Shown: positions 46,188 through 55,124 of the stretch, in pieces
Numbering within the stretch: position 1 is the first letter of the stretch
Layout of the letters: the number at the start of each line of letters is the position of its first letter
Assembly (NCBI RefSeq): GCF_049532895.1
Contig: NZ_CP064031.1
Span: 3,472,001-3,536,000 of the forward strand
Reading direction: 5' to 3'
Length of the DNA stretch: 64,000 nucleotides
From: Dyella_B acidisoli
Lineage (GTDB): Bacteria; Pseudomonadota; Gammaproteobacteria; Xanthomonadales; Rhodanobacteraceae
Translations under genes and position numbers: made by a program
The notes under the pieces: generated by a model
Told to the model about the DNA's origin: nothing
Seen by the model: only the letters and a program-made list of their open reading frames with translations
Databases searched by the model: none

Positions 46188-46340
46188 TTAAGTCGCCCGA
46201 ACCACACTACGAAAGCGCCCCGGACTCTGGCCATGCGAACGCTTGAACGCAATGCTGAAAGCGGTATCGGAAAGGTATCCAATCCGCTCGGCGATTTGCG
46301 CCAAAGGTTCGTCACTGTGTCGTAACGCTGTACGCGCAAC
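46188..46340 (-). pseudogene. C-terminal remnant of an AraC-family regulator
   Basis: In the frame ending TAA at 46188 the sequence reads LRHSDEPLAQIAERIGYLSD, TAFSIAFKRSHGQSPGRFR: the second helix-turn-helix of an AraC/XylS protein. A stop codon lies directly upstream in this frame and no N-terminal part is present. The fragment abuts the dehydrogenase remnant at about 46340. Confidence 0.75.
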
Positions 46341-47057
46341 TGGTCAGATGGCACGCTCGCCGAATACGCGATGGTACCCGCGAGTTTGGTCACACCGGTG
46401 GATGGTCTAGATAGTTTTTCCGCATCCCAGCTCGCGGTCACCATGCGCCATCTCGTTCCATATGGCGGATTGATACCTGGCCGTCTGACGGCAGGTGAAA
46501 CCCTCGTCGTCTCAGGAGCCACAGCGGCTTATGGCAGCGCGGTGGTGATGGTCGCCCTGGCCATGGATGCACGCCAAGTGGTTGCCTTGGGAAGGGATGC
46601 TACGAAACTCCGTTCTCTCGTCGCAGCCACAAACTCTCGCGTGACGCCCCTTGTCGTGACCGACGATGTTGCAGCAGACGCCGCGCACATTCGTGAAATG
46701 ACCGACGGCGGTGCGGATGTGGCATTCAACATGATGGGTGGCGCTACCGATCCAAACATGACCCTTTCCGCGCTGCGCAGTCTCGTCAACGGCGGCCGAC
46801 TCGTACCGATGGAAAGCATGGCCGCACCGCTTCCCCTGCCCTATCTCGACGTGATGTTGAATAACTGGGAGATCCTTGGATGTTTTATGTATCCGAAGGA
46901 TGCGTATCGACGCCTCTTCGATCTGTGCCGCAGCGGATTGCTGGACCTAACCGCTATCCACCCGCGCACTTATGCGCTGCCGGATCTGCCAAAGGCCATG
47001 GCTGAAGCAAGCCGTATCGGCAGCCTCGAATGCGTCGTCATGAATCACCAAGGATGA
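46341..47057 (+). pseudogene. 5'-truncated zinc-type/quinone oxidoreductase (MDR superfamily)
   Basis: From 46341 the frame reads WSDGTLAEYAMVPASLVTPVD, joining directly to the Rossmann part (GETLVVSGATAAYGSAVVMVALAMDARQVVALG) and the C-terminus. The N-terminal catalytic (GroES-like) domain of roughly 100 residues is missing, so an ATG at 46371 would give an inactive fragment. It stands head to head with the araC remnant, as if one deletion removed both 5' ends and the shared promoter. Confidence 0.75.
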
Positions 47058-47063
47058 AAGCCC

Positions 47064-47432
47064 ATGAGCCTTAAGCATCACGCTTTCCGCATCTATGTGG
47101 ATCCGTCCCTGCTCGAATCGAGCGTGGCTTTCTACGAGAGGTTGCAAGAAATGAAGTGCGAGAGGCGTATTACGTTCGCCGATCTCGGTATAGAAGTAGC
47201 GGTGGTGGGTGCCTTCATGCTTCTTGCCGGAACGCACGAAGCGCTGGCGCCATTTCGTTCCATCTGGGCCGTGCTCATCGTCGACTCCTTGGACACAACA
47301 CTCGATTGGATTCGTACGCAAGGGGCCACGGTTCTACACGAACCCCAACAAGCGGCGGGTGGTCGGCATGCAACCGTCCGTCATGCCGACGGTCTTGTAG
47401 CCGAGTACTACGAACCGGCGGCAATTGCCTGA
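47064..47432 (+). CDS. VOC family protein
   Basis: A 122-residue cytosolic VOC module: HHAFRIYVDPSLLESSVAFYERL, FRSIWAVLIVDSLDTTLDWIRTQG and RHATVRHADGLVAEYYEPA. It lies 6 bp after the dehydrogenase remnant, so it was probably the second gene of the operon that lost its promoter. It may be poorly expressed now. Substrate unknown. Confidence 0.75.
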   Translation: MSLKHHAFRIYVDPSLLESSVAFYERLQEMKCERRITFADLGIEVAVVGAFMLLAGTHEALAPFRSIWAVLIVDSLDTTLDWIRTQGATVLHEPQQAAGGRHATVRHADGLVAEYYEPAAIA

Positions 47433-47676
47433 CGATCGACATCCCTATGTGCAATACGCGAGGCTGATCAACGCCAGCATCGCAGTAACAATGCGTGGCC
47501 CGAAACGATAGGCGGATTCTCACCAAAATGATGATGTTTTGAACTCGGACTTACATCGCCCGTAACTGATCCTGTCGTGACAGGCCAGACCAGCCGTCAT
47601 ACAGCCATCATTTTCTTGCCACCATTGGCGGCTATTTTTTTTGCGATGAGACAAGCCGTGGCGGAGTGAGTCAGAA

Positions 47677-48447
47677 ATGGATTCGAACAAGATCTTTTTG
47701 TCCCTGGTTGCCATGGGGAGCCTGTTCGCAAGCAGCGCAGCGCTGGCATACAACGTGATCAACCACGATCAAGTGCAACCGATCTACACCGGTGCCTCGG
47801 CTCTCGAGAAGTACTATCAGCCAAGGCTGGCCATTGGCGACATGGGTTGCGACCCTTATCCGGCAGTCGACGCAAACGGCAATGTCAGCGGCGGCCTGTA
47901 CCCGCGCGGATCGTCAAATGGCAGCTGCACTAGCAGCGTTGGTCAGATCTATTCCCGCTACGCCAGCTATTACGGCGAGTGCGCGATCATGTATTCATGG
48001 TTCATGCCCAAGGATATGCCGCCCTCAGGGATTGGCGGCCATCGCTATGAGTGGGAGGGGATCATCGTATGGCTTGAGAGCTGCAATGTCGGCGCGCGCA
48101 TCAAGCGCATCAACTACTCCGTGCACGGAAGCTGGTCTGTCAATGACGCGCCGCCAACCTGGACGGGCAGCTACGGTTACCTCAGCTGGGGCGTGCATCC
48201 GCTGGTGTACTACCACGCTCCCAACAAGCTGCTGGATCACCATCCCGATCCGACATGGCGCCAAGGCGGTACCCAGCCGCTGGTCGGGTGGGACTATCTG
48301 CCACAGCGTGCCGACCACACGAGCCCAGCCAAGGATGCCATCAACAACTTCGACTTCGGCGCTGCGACTCCGCCGTTGAAGGATGGCGGAACGTTCTGGC
48401 ATAACCTGCAGGTCGGGCACGCCTCTACCGAAATCCATAACCCTTGA
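47677..48447 (+). CDS. NPP1/NLP family necrosis-inducing-like cytolysin
   Basis: A 256-residue secreted protein with GGAG before the ATG and a signal peptide (IFLSLVAMGSLFASSAALA). The core is ECAIMYSWFMPKDMP followed by GHRYEWE at 121-127, the NLP heptapeptide position (usual form GHRHDWE), and IIVWLES. NLP proteins bind plant glycosyl inositol phosphoceramides and permeabilise eudicot membranes. Here the second His is Tyr and Asp is Glu, in residues that line the metal and ligand pocket, so activity may be altered. Single gene; a plant or decaying-plant lifestyle is suggested. Confidence 0.9.
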   Translation: MDSNKIFLSLVAMGSLFASSAALAYNVINHDQVQPIYTGASALEKYYQPRLAIGDMGCDPYPAVDANGNVSGGLYPRGSSNGSCTSSVGQIYSRYASYYGECAIMYSWFMPKDMPPSGIGGHRYEWEGIIVWLESCNVGARIKRINYSVHGSWSVNDAPPTWTGSYGYLSWGVHPLVYYHAPNKLLDHHPDPTWRQGGTQPLVGWDYLPQRADHTSPAKDAINNFDFGAATPPLKDGGTFWHNLQVGHASTEIHNP

Positions 48448-48549
48448 TCATCGCCATCTGATGGTGGGAAACCTGGGGCCGCGAACTCATCGAGTTCGCG
48501 GCTTTCTTCCTTCTGGGATATTTCAGGCTACGTGCTTAGCGTAAATGAC

Positions 48550-49938
48550 CTATATGGCCACCCACATATATAAGTAAAGGGTATCGTTGTCGGCAGCGTT
48601 ACGCCCTGCCCCATCGATGTTGTGCACGAGCCCCGCAAACTTCGTATACCAGGTGTACTGCAAGCCAAGTCGCAGATTGGCAAAAGGTGCTTCCCACGAA
48701 TCGGCCTTGCCGAAGGGGTTCCAATCCAGTTCGACCATTCTGCTATCGGTATTGGGACTGCCATTGTTGCCGTAGCGAATGACGTCGTTACTGCCGTCGC
48801 TGGAAGACACCCCCAATGTGGCGCCCCAAGTGTTCTTGTACCAATAGCTGGCGTCGATATTCACCGCGTGAAGGGTGTCATGGAGGTTGGACGATCCACC
48901 CGATGCATAGGTCGCGTCGAGTCGTTCGCGCTCATGCAGATACAACGCGCTTGCCGTGATGATGTGATCGCTGCCGTTGAGAAGCTGATAGCTGGCATCG
49001 ACCCCAAGGTCGTGAAAGCTATCCGTTGGACCCGCTACCGCAACGGTCTGGCCGGCCACATTGGTTCCGGTCAATCCACGCCGCGCATCGAAACTCAAGC
49101 CACCTAGTTCGATATTGCCGTTTTCGAGATTCCACGTGTATGCAATGCGCGCATAGGGCGCTACGCCTGCCACACGCCCTCCATAACTTGCGTTGACGTC
49201 GTGCAGGAATGCCGGCGACAGGGTTCGATAAACGCCCCCTTCCACATAAAGCGCGCCATCGATTTGCGTGTACGCGTCCAGGCCTACAGCCTGCTGGGCA
49301 AGCGCGCCCATCAAGATGGGCACCGCGGGCGCAGCCGGCGTGATGTTCGACGACGTATAGGGAAATTGCCACGCCGGACTCGTATTGAAGACATCGGAAA
49401 GGCTGGGATTGTTGTTCAGCGACACACCCCAGATTGCCGAATGACTACTCGTAGTCAAGGTGCGTGCATAACGAAGATCGCTATTGTCCCACCCAAACAA
49501 ACCGCTGCTTTCCTGGTAAGTGGCTTGCGCGAGCACCCCCAGATGATCCGTGATACGCCCCGCAAGAAACACCGAGGCTTGTTGCAACTGCGTGTTGTTG
49601 TTGGTATCGAAACCGTTTGCAGGCGGCGACGTTTGTGCTTTCGCCGTATGCGTGTATGACTCAATCACCATCAACGCAAGTGGAACTTTGGTATCGCTTC
49701 CCGCCTTGAGCGTGTAGCCCATCAACTTGAATTGGCGACCATATGGCGTCAGTTGCGGACCAAAACCGCCAATGTGGCAGGCCGCACATGCCTGGTGCGT
49801 TTGTCGCGCAAAAGCTGGTACAGCGGATGCCTTAATCGGAAACAAAATGACGAAAACGATTGCACAAAGAATAAATGCAATTGTGACCGCGTGATGACTT
49901 CGAACTTGTTTAAAAAACACATTGCAATAGCCGAGCAT
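48550..49938 (-). CDS. monoheme cytochrome-porin fusion (Cyc2-like architecture)
   Basis: A 462-residue outer-membrane protein from ATG 49938 with GGGGGGAAG upstream. A signal peptide (TIAFILCAIVFVILFPIKASA) leads to VPAFARQTHQACAACH, a c-type heme site at residues 51-55, then GPQLTPYGRQFKLMGYTL. The remaining about 380 residues are alternating beta strands with aromatic girdles and a C-terminal aromatic-rich strand, a porin-like barrel. Fused heme-porins such as Cyc2 pass electrons across the outer membrane, as in Fe(II) oxidisers. Related heme-porins also occur where no iron oxidation is known. It is divergent from a HiPIP gene 212 bp away. Confidence 0.8.
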   Translation of the reverse strand: MLGYCNVFFKQVRSHHAVTIAFILCAIVFVILFPIKASAVPAFARQTHQACAACHIGGFGPQLTPYGRQFKLMGYTLKAGSDTKVPLALMVIESYTHTAKAQTSPPANGFDTNNNTQLQQASVFLAGRITDHLGVLAQATYQESSGLFGWDNSDLRYARTLTTSSHSAIWGVSLNNNPSLSDVFNTSPAWQFPYTSSNITPAAPAVPILMGALAQQAVGLDAYTQIDGALYVEGGVYRTLSPAFLHDVNASYGGRVAGVAPYARIAYTWNLENGNIELGGLSFDARRGLTGTNVAGQTVAVAGPTDSFHDLGVDASYQLLNGSDHIITASALYLHERERLDATYASGGSSNLHDTLHAVNIDASYWYKNTWGATLGVSSSDGSNDVIRYGNNGSPNTDSRMVELDWNPFGKADSWEAPFANLRLGLQYTWYTKFAGLVHNIDGAGRNAADNDTLYLYMWVAI

Positions 49939-50092
49939 ACTTCCCCCCAATGAGTTTGTAGGACGCGCAAACAAACACAAGATGTCGCGCATGCGACATC
50001 CAGAAGCCTATGCATCGTTTTGACGCCGGGCATGCGAGAACCCCTTCCCGGCGTGTGTGTGAAACATAAAAGCCGATTATGTGGTTCTCAAT

Positions 50093-50110
50093 CGTGTGAA
50101 CCGTGTGAAA
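50093..50110. promoter_or_regulatory. direct repeats upstream of the HiPIP gene
   Basis: CGTGTGAAC and CGTGTGAAA stand in tandem, with another GTGTGAA at about 50057, in the divergent region between the heme-porin and HiPIP genes. They may be activator or repressor sites for one or both genes. Confidence 0.3.
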
Positions 50111-50150
50111 AAATTTCGATGCAATCATCCCAACGAGACGGAGAAACTCC

Positions 50151-50486
50151 ATGCTTGATGCAGATCACAAGAATTTTTCACGTCGTCACTTTCTTAAAGC
50201 CGCCGCAAGCACAACCGCAGCGGCATTTGTTATAAGCAGCGTGCCGCGATTTGCTGAAGCCTTTAGCTTGCCGTACGTCACGCTTAGCGATCCGACGGCG
50301 AAGGCGATGAACTATGTGGAAGATGCCAGCCAAAGCAGCAATGCCATGCACAAAAGCGGCAATGCCTGCGCGAATTGTCAGTTTTATGCAGGTGCCGCGA
50401 CCGGTTATGGACCTTGCCAACTGTATCCAGGCAAAGCAGTCAGCTCGAAGGGCTGGTGCACCTCGTACACGGCAAAAAATAGTTAG
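50151..50486 (+). CDS. high-potential iron-sulfur protein (HiPIP), Tat-exported
   Basis: A 111-residue protein. The leader SRRHFLKAAASTTAAAFV is a classical twin-arginine signal, as expected for a cofactor-loaded protein. The mature part has the four [4Fe-4S] ligands C73, C76, C89 and C103 (CANCQFY, GPCQLYPG, KGWCTSY) with HiPIP spacing. It is a soluble periplasmic one-electron carrier. Its divergent partner is a heme-porin, so electrons taken up at the outer membrane could be passed to this carrier and on to inner-membrane oxidases. Confidence 0.93.
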   Translation: MLDADHKNFSRRHFLKAAASTTAAAFVISSVPRFAEAFSLPYVTLSDPTAKAMNYVEDASQSSNAMHKSGNACANCQFYAGAATGYGPCQLYPGKAVSSKGWCTSYTAKNS

Positions 50487-50568
50487 CCTCATTCCTCAAT
50501 CGTAAAATGGCTGCACAAACGCAAAGACAACTCAACGCAAGAGTTTCAAACGGCCATGCAAGCCACTT

Positions 50569-50594
50569 GGTCGAGGCGCTAAGCCGCCTCGACC
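50569..50594. terminator. hairpin after HiPIP gene
   Basis: GGTCGAGGCG and CGCCTCGACC form a perfect 10-bp stem with a 6-base loop, 83 bp after the HiPIP stop. There is no T tract, so termination would be weak or factor-assisted. Confidence 0.45.
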
Positions 50595-50682
50595 ATCCTA
50601 GGGACACTCCCAGCTAGCCGACAGGCAGCAAGGTGGCGAAGATTCGCGATATGCCGAAAGGCGTCGTCGAAAGGGAATTGCC

Positions 50683-53600
50683 ATGTTAATCGGCCCCGAT
50701 GGTGGTAGCCCGGTACGCAGCGCTCCACCCCAGCCTGTGCCAACACCGACACAGCTGACGCAGGAAACACCGGCGCAGGCGACGGCGGCAGTGCAGAACA
50801 TGACGCCGCAGGATGTACAGACGTTCAAGAGCGACGTCAGCACGATGTCGGCAACGGATCGACGGAATGTGGCCAATCAGCTGGTGACAAAACTGCCGAT
50901 CACGCAGTTGCTCACCCTTGAGCCGGCGTTCGACCAGGATGAAATCAAGAATGCCATCCACAGCCACGGCACGCCTGCATTGCAGTCCGAGTATGAGATC
51001 GCGCAAATTGACGGCAATCCCACGCTGAAGAGCGGCCTTGCCAAGCTGGGTCTCACTTCGGACCAAGTAGCGAGAGCTTCTGATGCAACAAGACCCATAC
51101 TGCTCGACGCTGCTCAGGCTGCAGCGGCGAACCAATACGACAAGGCCCTAGGCGATCTGCAAAGCGCTGGAACCAAAGCAAGCGGCGAGCTTGTAACAAA
51201 CGCCTACGCGCATTTGGTATCACAGGACAGCCAATTACCCGCTCCCATCAAGGCGATTCTTTCCGATCCGGACGTCGTCGCTCAACTGCAAAGCAGCGGA
51301 AGTGACGCGCTGAACAAGTTGAGCAATGGCGATTTTTCCGGCGCTGTCCAATCGCTCACTAGCAAGTCACCCGAACTGGCGCAGAAGATAGTCAACGCCA
51401 TAGGCAAACAATTGCCGACCGGCTTGGCGCACGATTTGCTGACCGATGCAAACTTCTCCAAACAACTCGTCAGCGACAAAACTTTGCAGTCGGCCGTCGC
51501 ACAACTGCTGACGAACCCGGACAAGGCGCTTGACAGCTTGAGCAGCATGCTCAGCGACAATGGCGCGCGCGACGCTGCATTGGCCGTAGCCAGCAAAAAC
51601 CAACAGGTCATCAGTGCGCTGAATAAGGTCGGCCTTTCGCCGAAAGATCTGCAACAAGCCGGCGCCGCTGCACCGCATCTTCTCAACGCCATAACCGCGT
51701 TGGCGCCCAATGGTGCCGGTTACCAGACCGCGTTGAACGAACTCAAGGCCGCCGGCGGCGTAGCACCCGATGTGTTGGCGCAGGTCTCCAAAGCGATTTA
51801 CGCGAAACTGCCGCAGTCCATTCAAAAGCAGCTGGGCGAGCTCAACATCAATGCCGATCAGATGGACCAGTTCGCCCAGGCGCTACCTGATCTGGTCGAC
51901 GCCGCCTCGGCCATGGCCAATGGCAATTGGCACGATGCGATCGATTCGCTCATGGCGGCCGGTCAAGCCGCACCCGGGCTAACGCAGAGTGCAATCGTGG
52001 CACTAGGCAAAGAGATGCCGGCCAAGCCGGCGCTGCTCAAGACGCTGCTAAGCGATCCAAATGTCGCTTCGCAGCTTGCCAGTGACAAAACCCTGCAGCA
52101 GGGTATCGACGATCTGATCAATGGCGACACGTTGAATGGCGCGAGCGTGCTGTTACACGACGACGGCATCCGCGATGCCGTGCTGAAGGACGTCAGCCAG
52201 GACCCCACCATCTCCAACGCACTGAGCAAATTGGGGCTGAACCCTGACGACTTGGTGCAAGCCGGCGCCGCAGCACCGCATCTGCTTGATGCAGCGGTCG
52301 CGCTTTCCAACAACAACTGGAAAGACGCGATCGACGATTTCAGTCAGGCTGCCAGCGTCGCACCCGACATATCGAAAAAAATCAGTGCCAAGCTAGTCCA
52401 GTACATACCGTCGGACATGCTCAGCAAGCTGAGCAAACTCAGCATCACCACGGATGATCTAAAGAACGCTGGCGCCGCATTGCCGGATCTGATCAATGCA
52501 GCCCAGTCGCTCGCCGCGGGTAAATACGGCGATGCGGTTACTCAACTCGGTGATGCGGCAGCCCAAGCACCGGACCTTGCGCAAAAGACGATCAACGCGT
52601 TGGGCAAGCAGTTGCCAGCCGGTCTGGCGCAGGACTTGCTGACCGACTCAACCTTCTCCAAGCAACTCGCCACCGACAAGACCTTGCAGTCGGCCGTCGC
52701 GCAGATGCTCAACGATCCAAACAAGGCGCTCGATAGCCTGAGCAGCATCCTCAACGACGGTGGTGCACGCGACGCTGCATTGGCCGTAGCGAGCAAAAAC
52801 CAGCAAGTCATCAGTGCGCTGAGTAAAGTCGGCCTTTCGCCGGGCGATCTGCAACAAGCCGGAACCGCCGCACCGCACATGCTCAATGCGATGGTCGCCT
52901 TGGCTTCCGGCGGGGACTACAAGACCGCGCTCAACGAACTCAAGGCCGCTGGTGACGCAGCGCCCGCTGTGTTGAACAAAGTCGCCACGGCAATCTACGC
53001 CAAGCTGCCGACGTCGATCCAAAACCAGTTGAGCAAGCTCCATATCAGCAAGGATCAGGTGGGCCAGTTCGCGCAAGCATTGCCCGATCTGGTCGACGCC
53101 GCCACGGCAATTGCAAGCGGCAATTGGCACGGTGCCATCGATTCGCTCATGACAGCTGGCGAAACCGCACCCGAGCTGGCGCAGACGGCGATCCAGGCAC
53201 TGGGCAATCAACTGCCGACCAAGTTGTCACTGCTCAAGACACTGTTGACTGATCCACAGGTCGCTTCGCAGTTGGCCAGTGATCAAACGCTGCACCAGGG
53301 CATCGACAATCTCATCGATGGCAACACGTTGCAGGGTGCAAGCGTGCTGCTGCACGACGACGGTATACGCGATGCCGTGTTGAAGGACGTCAGTCAAGAT
53401 CCCACCGTTTCCAACGCGTTGAGCAAATTGGGCTTGAAGCCCGACGATTTGGTACAGGCCGGCGATGCGGCACCACATCTGCTCGATGCTGCAGTGGCGC
53501 TTTCCAACAACAACTGGTCAGACGCGATCAAGGATTTCGGCGATGCCGCCGGCGCTGCACCTGATCTGGTGAAAAAAGTGGGCGACCAGCTTGTCGCGCA

Positions 53601-55065
53601 TATGCCACCGGCGATGGTCAAGGAGCTCGGTTCGATCGGCTTGACCCAAACAGATTTGCAAGAAGCGGGAACTGCATTACCAGACTTTATCGATGCGGTG
53701 ACCAACGCCAGCCACGGCGACTACATGGCCGCCCTGAAATCGCTTGGCGCCGCCACACAGAGCGCCCCAGACCTCGTCGCCAAAGCGGTCAACTACGCCG
53801 CAAGCAAGTTGCCGGACAATCCCGATACGCAACTGCTGAAAACCATGCTTACCGACAAGTCACTGGTGACGACGCTGGTAAGCAATCCGGATCTGCAACA
53901 TTCACTCGGCCAGCTGCTCAATGGCGATTTCAAGGATGGCATCCAAGGCATTGCCAACAACCAGCCAGTGATGTCGCAGGTAGCCGCCGTATTGGCCAAA
54001 GATCCAGCCGTAATGAATCGGCTGAAACCCTTGGGCGTTACCACGGCTGACGACATTGCGCAGCTTGGCCCCGCGCTGGCCGACGCCGTTGATCTCGCTG
54101 ACGACATTGCGAAGGGCACCGACATTGGTGCAACCATCCAGGCCTTTGGCAAATTAGCCCAAGCATTGCCGTCCGATGCGCGGGACAAAATCATCAGCAA
54201 CATTGTCGACAAATTCAAACTCAGCCCCGAACTCAGCGACCTGATCAGCGGCAGCTTGGAAGCCATCGCCAATCCCGACATTGCGAAAGCGCTGGGGGAT
54301 GCCATCAAGGCGTTTGGCAGTGGCAATCCGCTGACTTTCATCCAGGCCGTGGCCAATGTCGGCGAAAAGGTTTGCAATGAGGCACCAGGCCTTGCGGTCG
54401 ACTTCATGGATAACGTGCTGACCAAGCTGCCCGGCTCAGTAGGCAAATTCTTCGACAATCACGATCTCAATCAGGATCTGGTGCAGTCCGGATCGATGGG
54501 TGAAGTTTTTGATGCGCTGGAAAAGATGGCCGGAGGCCATATCGGCGATGCGCTGGACGACCTTGGCAGTGCCATCGGTAAATTGATTACCGAAGGAAAG
54601 CATTATCAATTGGGGCCGTGGCACATCGATCTGGGCTTCTACACCCAAACCATCGGCCCCTACGACTTGCCCTTTGGTCAGCAAGGCGTAGATGCCGTGG
54701 GCGCACTCATCTCGCAATTCGAGGATGCCCTGCCGCCTTCCGTGAAGAACTTCATGGAACAGAAAGCAGCCAGTGCTGTAGCAAATGCAGGCCTGGATTC
54801 CATTCCGGTAGTAGGGCCGGCGTACGGCATCTATCAATCCGGAACAGCCCTGATCAGCGACATCAGCAATCACAAGGGCGGGCTGACCATTGGCCTGGAT
54901 ACGGCGAACCTGGTGGTCAACGCAGCGGATCTGATACCCGCGCTGGATGGCGTTACCGAACCTTTGCGCACGTTGATCGGTGTAGGCAAGGCGGTGGATC
55001 AGACGGTGCAGTTCATCCAGAACACGAGCAACTTCGGCCAGCAATTTACTGGCATGCCAGCCTGA
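50683..55065 (+). CDS. giant helical repeat protein, function unknown
   Basis: A 1460-residue protein without a signal peptide; AAGGGAA precedes the ATG. The N-terminus is Pro/Gln/Thr-rich (PPQPVPTPTQLTQETPAQ). Most of the protein is helical repeats built on one recurring segment, for example LVQAGAAAPHLLDAAVALS followed by NNNWKDAIDDFSQAA, which recurs about ten times every 70-130 residues. On top of this lies a 400-residue tandem duplication. The last about 200 residues differ (HYQLGPWHIDLGFYTQTIGP, then Gly/Ala-rich hydrophobic SIPVVGPAYGIYQSGTALI). I do not recognise a family. A leaderless secreted effector or a cytosolic scaffold are both possible. No secretion genes are in the window. 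Confidence 0.85.
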   Translation: MLIGPDGGSPVRSAPPQPVPTPTQLTQETPAQATAAVQNMTPQDVQTFKSDVSTMSATDRRNVANQLVTKLPITQLLTLEPAFDQDEIKNAIHSHGTPALQSEYEIAQIDGNPTLKSGLAKLGLTSDQVARASDATRPILLDAAQAAAANQYDKALGDLQSAGTKASGELVTNAYAHLVSQDSQLPAPIKAILSDPDVVAQLQSSGSDALNKLSNGDFSGAVQSLTSKSPELAQKIVNAIGKQLPTGLAHDLLTDANFSKQLVSDKTLQSAVAQLLTNPDKALDSLSSMLSDNGARDAALAVASKNQQVISALNKVGLSPKDLQQAGAAAPHLLNAITALAPNGAGYQTALNELKAAGGVAPDVLAQVSKAIYAKLPQSIQKQLGELNINADQMDQFAQALPDLVDAASAMANGNWHDAIDSLMAAGQAAPGLTQSAIVALGKEMPAKPALLKTLLSDPNVASQLASDKTLQQGIDDLINGDTLNGASVLLHDDGIRDAVLKDVSQDPTISNALSKLGLNPDDLVQAGAAAPHLLDAAVALSNNNWKDAIDDFSQAASVAPDISKKISAKLVQYIPSDMLSKLSKLSITTDDLKNAGAALPDLINAAQSLAAGKYGDAVTQLGDAAAQAPDLAQKTINALGKQLPAGLAQDLLTDSTFSKQLATDKTLQSAVAQMLNDPNKALDSLSSILNDGGARDAALAVASKNQQVISALSKVGLSPGDLQQAGTAAPHMLNAMVALASGGDYKTALNELKAAGDAAPAVLNKVATAIYAKLPTSIQNQLSKLHISKDQVGQFAQALPDLVDAATAIASGNWHGAIDSLMTAGETAPELAQTAIQALGNQLPTKLSLLKTLLTDPQVASQLASDQTLHQGIDNLIDGNTLQGASVLLHDDGIRDAVLKDVSQDPTVSNALSKLGLKPDDLVQAGDAAPHLLDAAVALSNNNWSDAIKDFGDAAGAAPDLVKKVGDQLVAHMPPAMVKELGSIGLTQTDLQEAGTALPDFIDAVTNASHGDYMAALKSLGAATQSAPDLVAKAVNYAASKLPDNPDTQLLKTMLTDKSLVTTLVSNPDLQHSLGQLLNGDFKDGIQGIANNQPVMSQVAAVLAKDPAVMNRLKPLGVTTADDIAQLGPALADAVDLADDIAKGTDIGATIQAFGKLAQALPSDARDKIISNIVDKFKLSPELSDLISGSLEAIANPDIAKALGDAIKAFGSGNPLTFIQAVANVGEKVCNEAPGLAVDFMDNVLTKLPGSVGKFFDNHDLNQDLVQSGSMGEVFDALEKMAGGHIGDALDDLGSAIGKLITEGKHYQLGPWHIDLGFYTQTIGPYDLPFGQQGVDAVGALISQFEDALPPSVKNFMEQKAASAVANAGLDSIPVVGPAYGIYQSGTALISDISNHKGGLTIGLDTANLVVNAADLIPALDGVTEPLRTLIGVGKAVDQTVQFIQNTSNFGQQFTGMPA
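51373..53769 (+). repeat. tandem 1.2-kb duplication inside the giant gene
   Basis: Copy 1 (51373-52572) and copy 2 (52573-53769) align with a period of exactly 1200 bp in the first third and 1197 bp after one lost codon (APNGAGYQ versus ASGGDYK). The end of copy 2 diverges after about 53590. Shared blocks include ARDAALAVASKNQQVISAL and GASVLLHDDGIRDAVLKDVS. Confidence 0.85.
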
Positions 55066-55080
55066 TTTGCATCCGTACCA

Positions 55081-55114
55081 TTGCATACAAGCCGTCTCAG
55101 CGGCTTGTATGCAA
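55081..55114. terminator. 14-bp-stem hairpin between convergent genes
   Basis: TTGCATACAAGCCG and CGGCTTGTATGCAA pair perfectly around TCTCAG. It starts 16 bp after the giant gene and 11 bp from the end of the opposing gene. There is no T tract on either side. Confidence 0.6.
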
Positions 55115-55124
55115 CACCATCACA

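Noticed and set aside
50683..55065. TAL- or SKWP-type effector
   Set aside because: The repeat length (about 70-130 residues and a 400-residue duplication) and sequence do not match the 34- or 42-residue repeats of those families.
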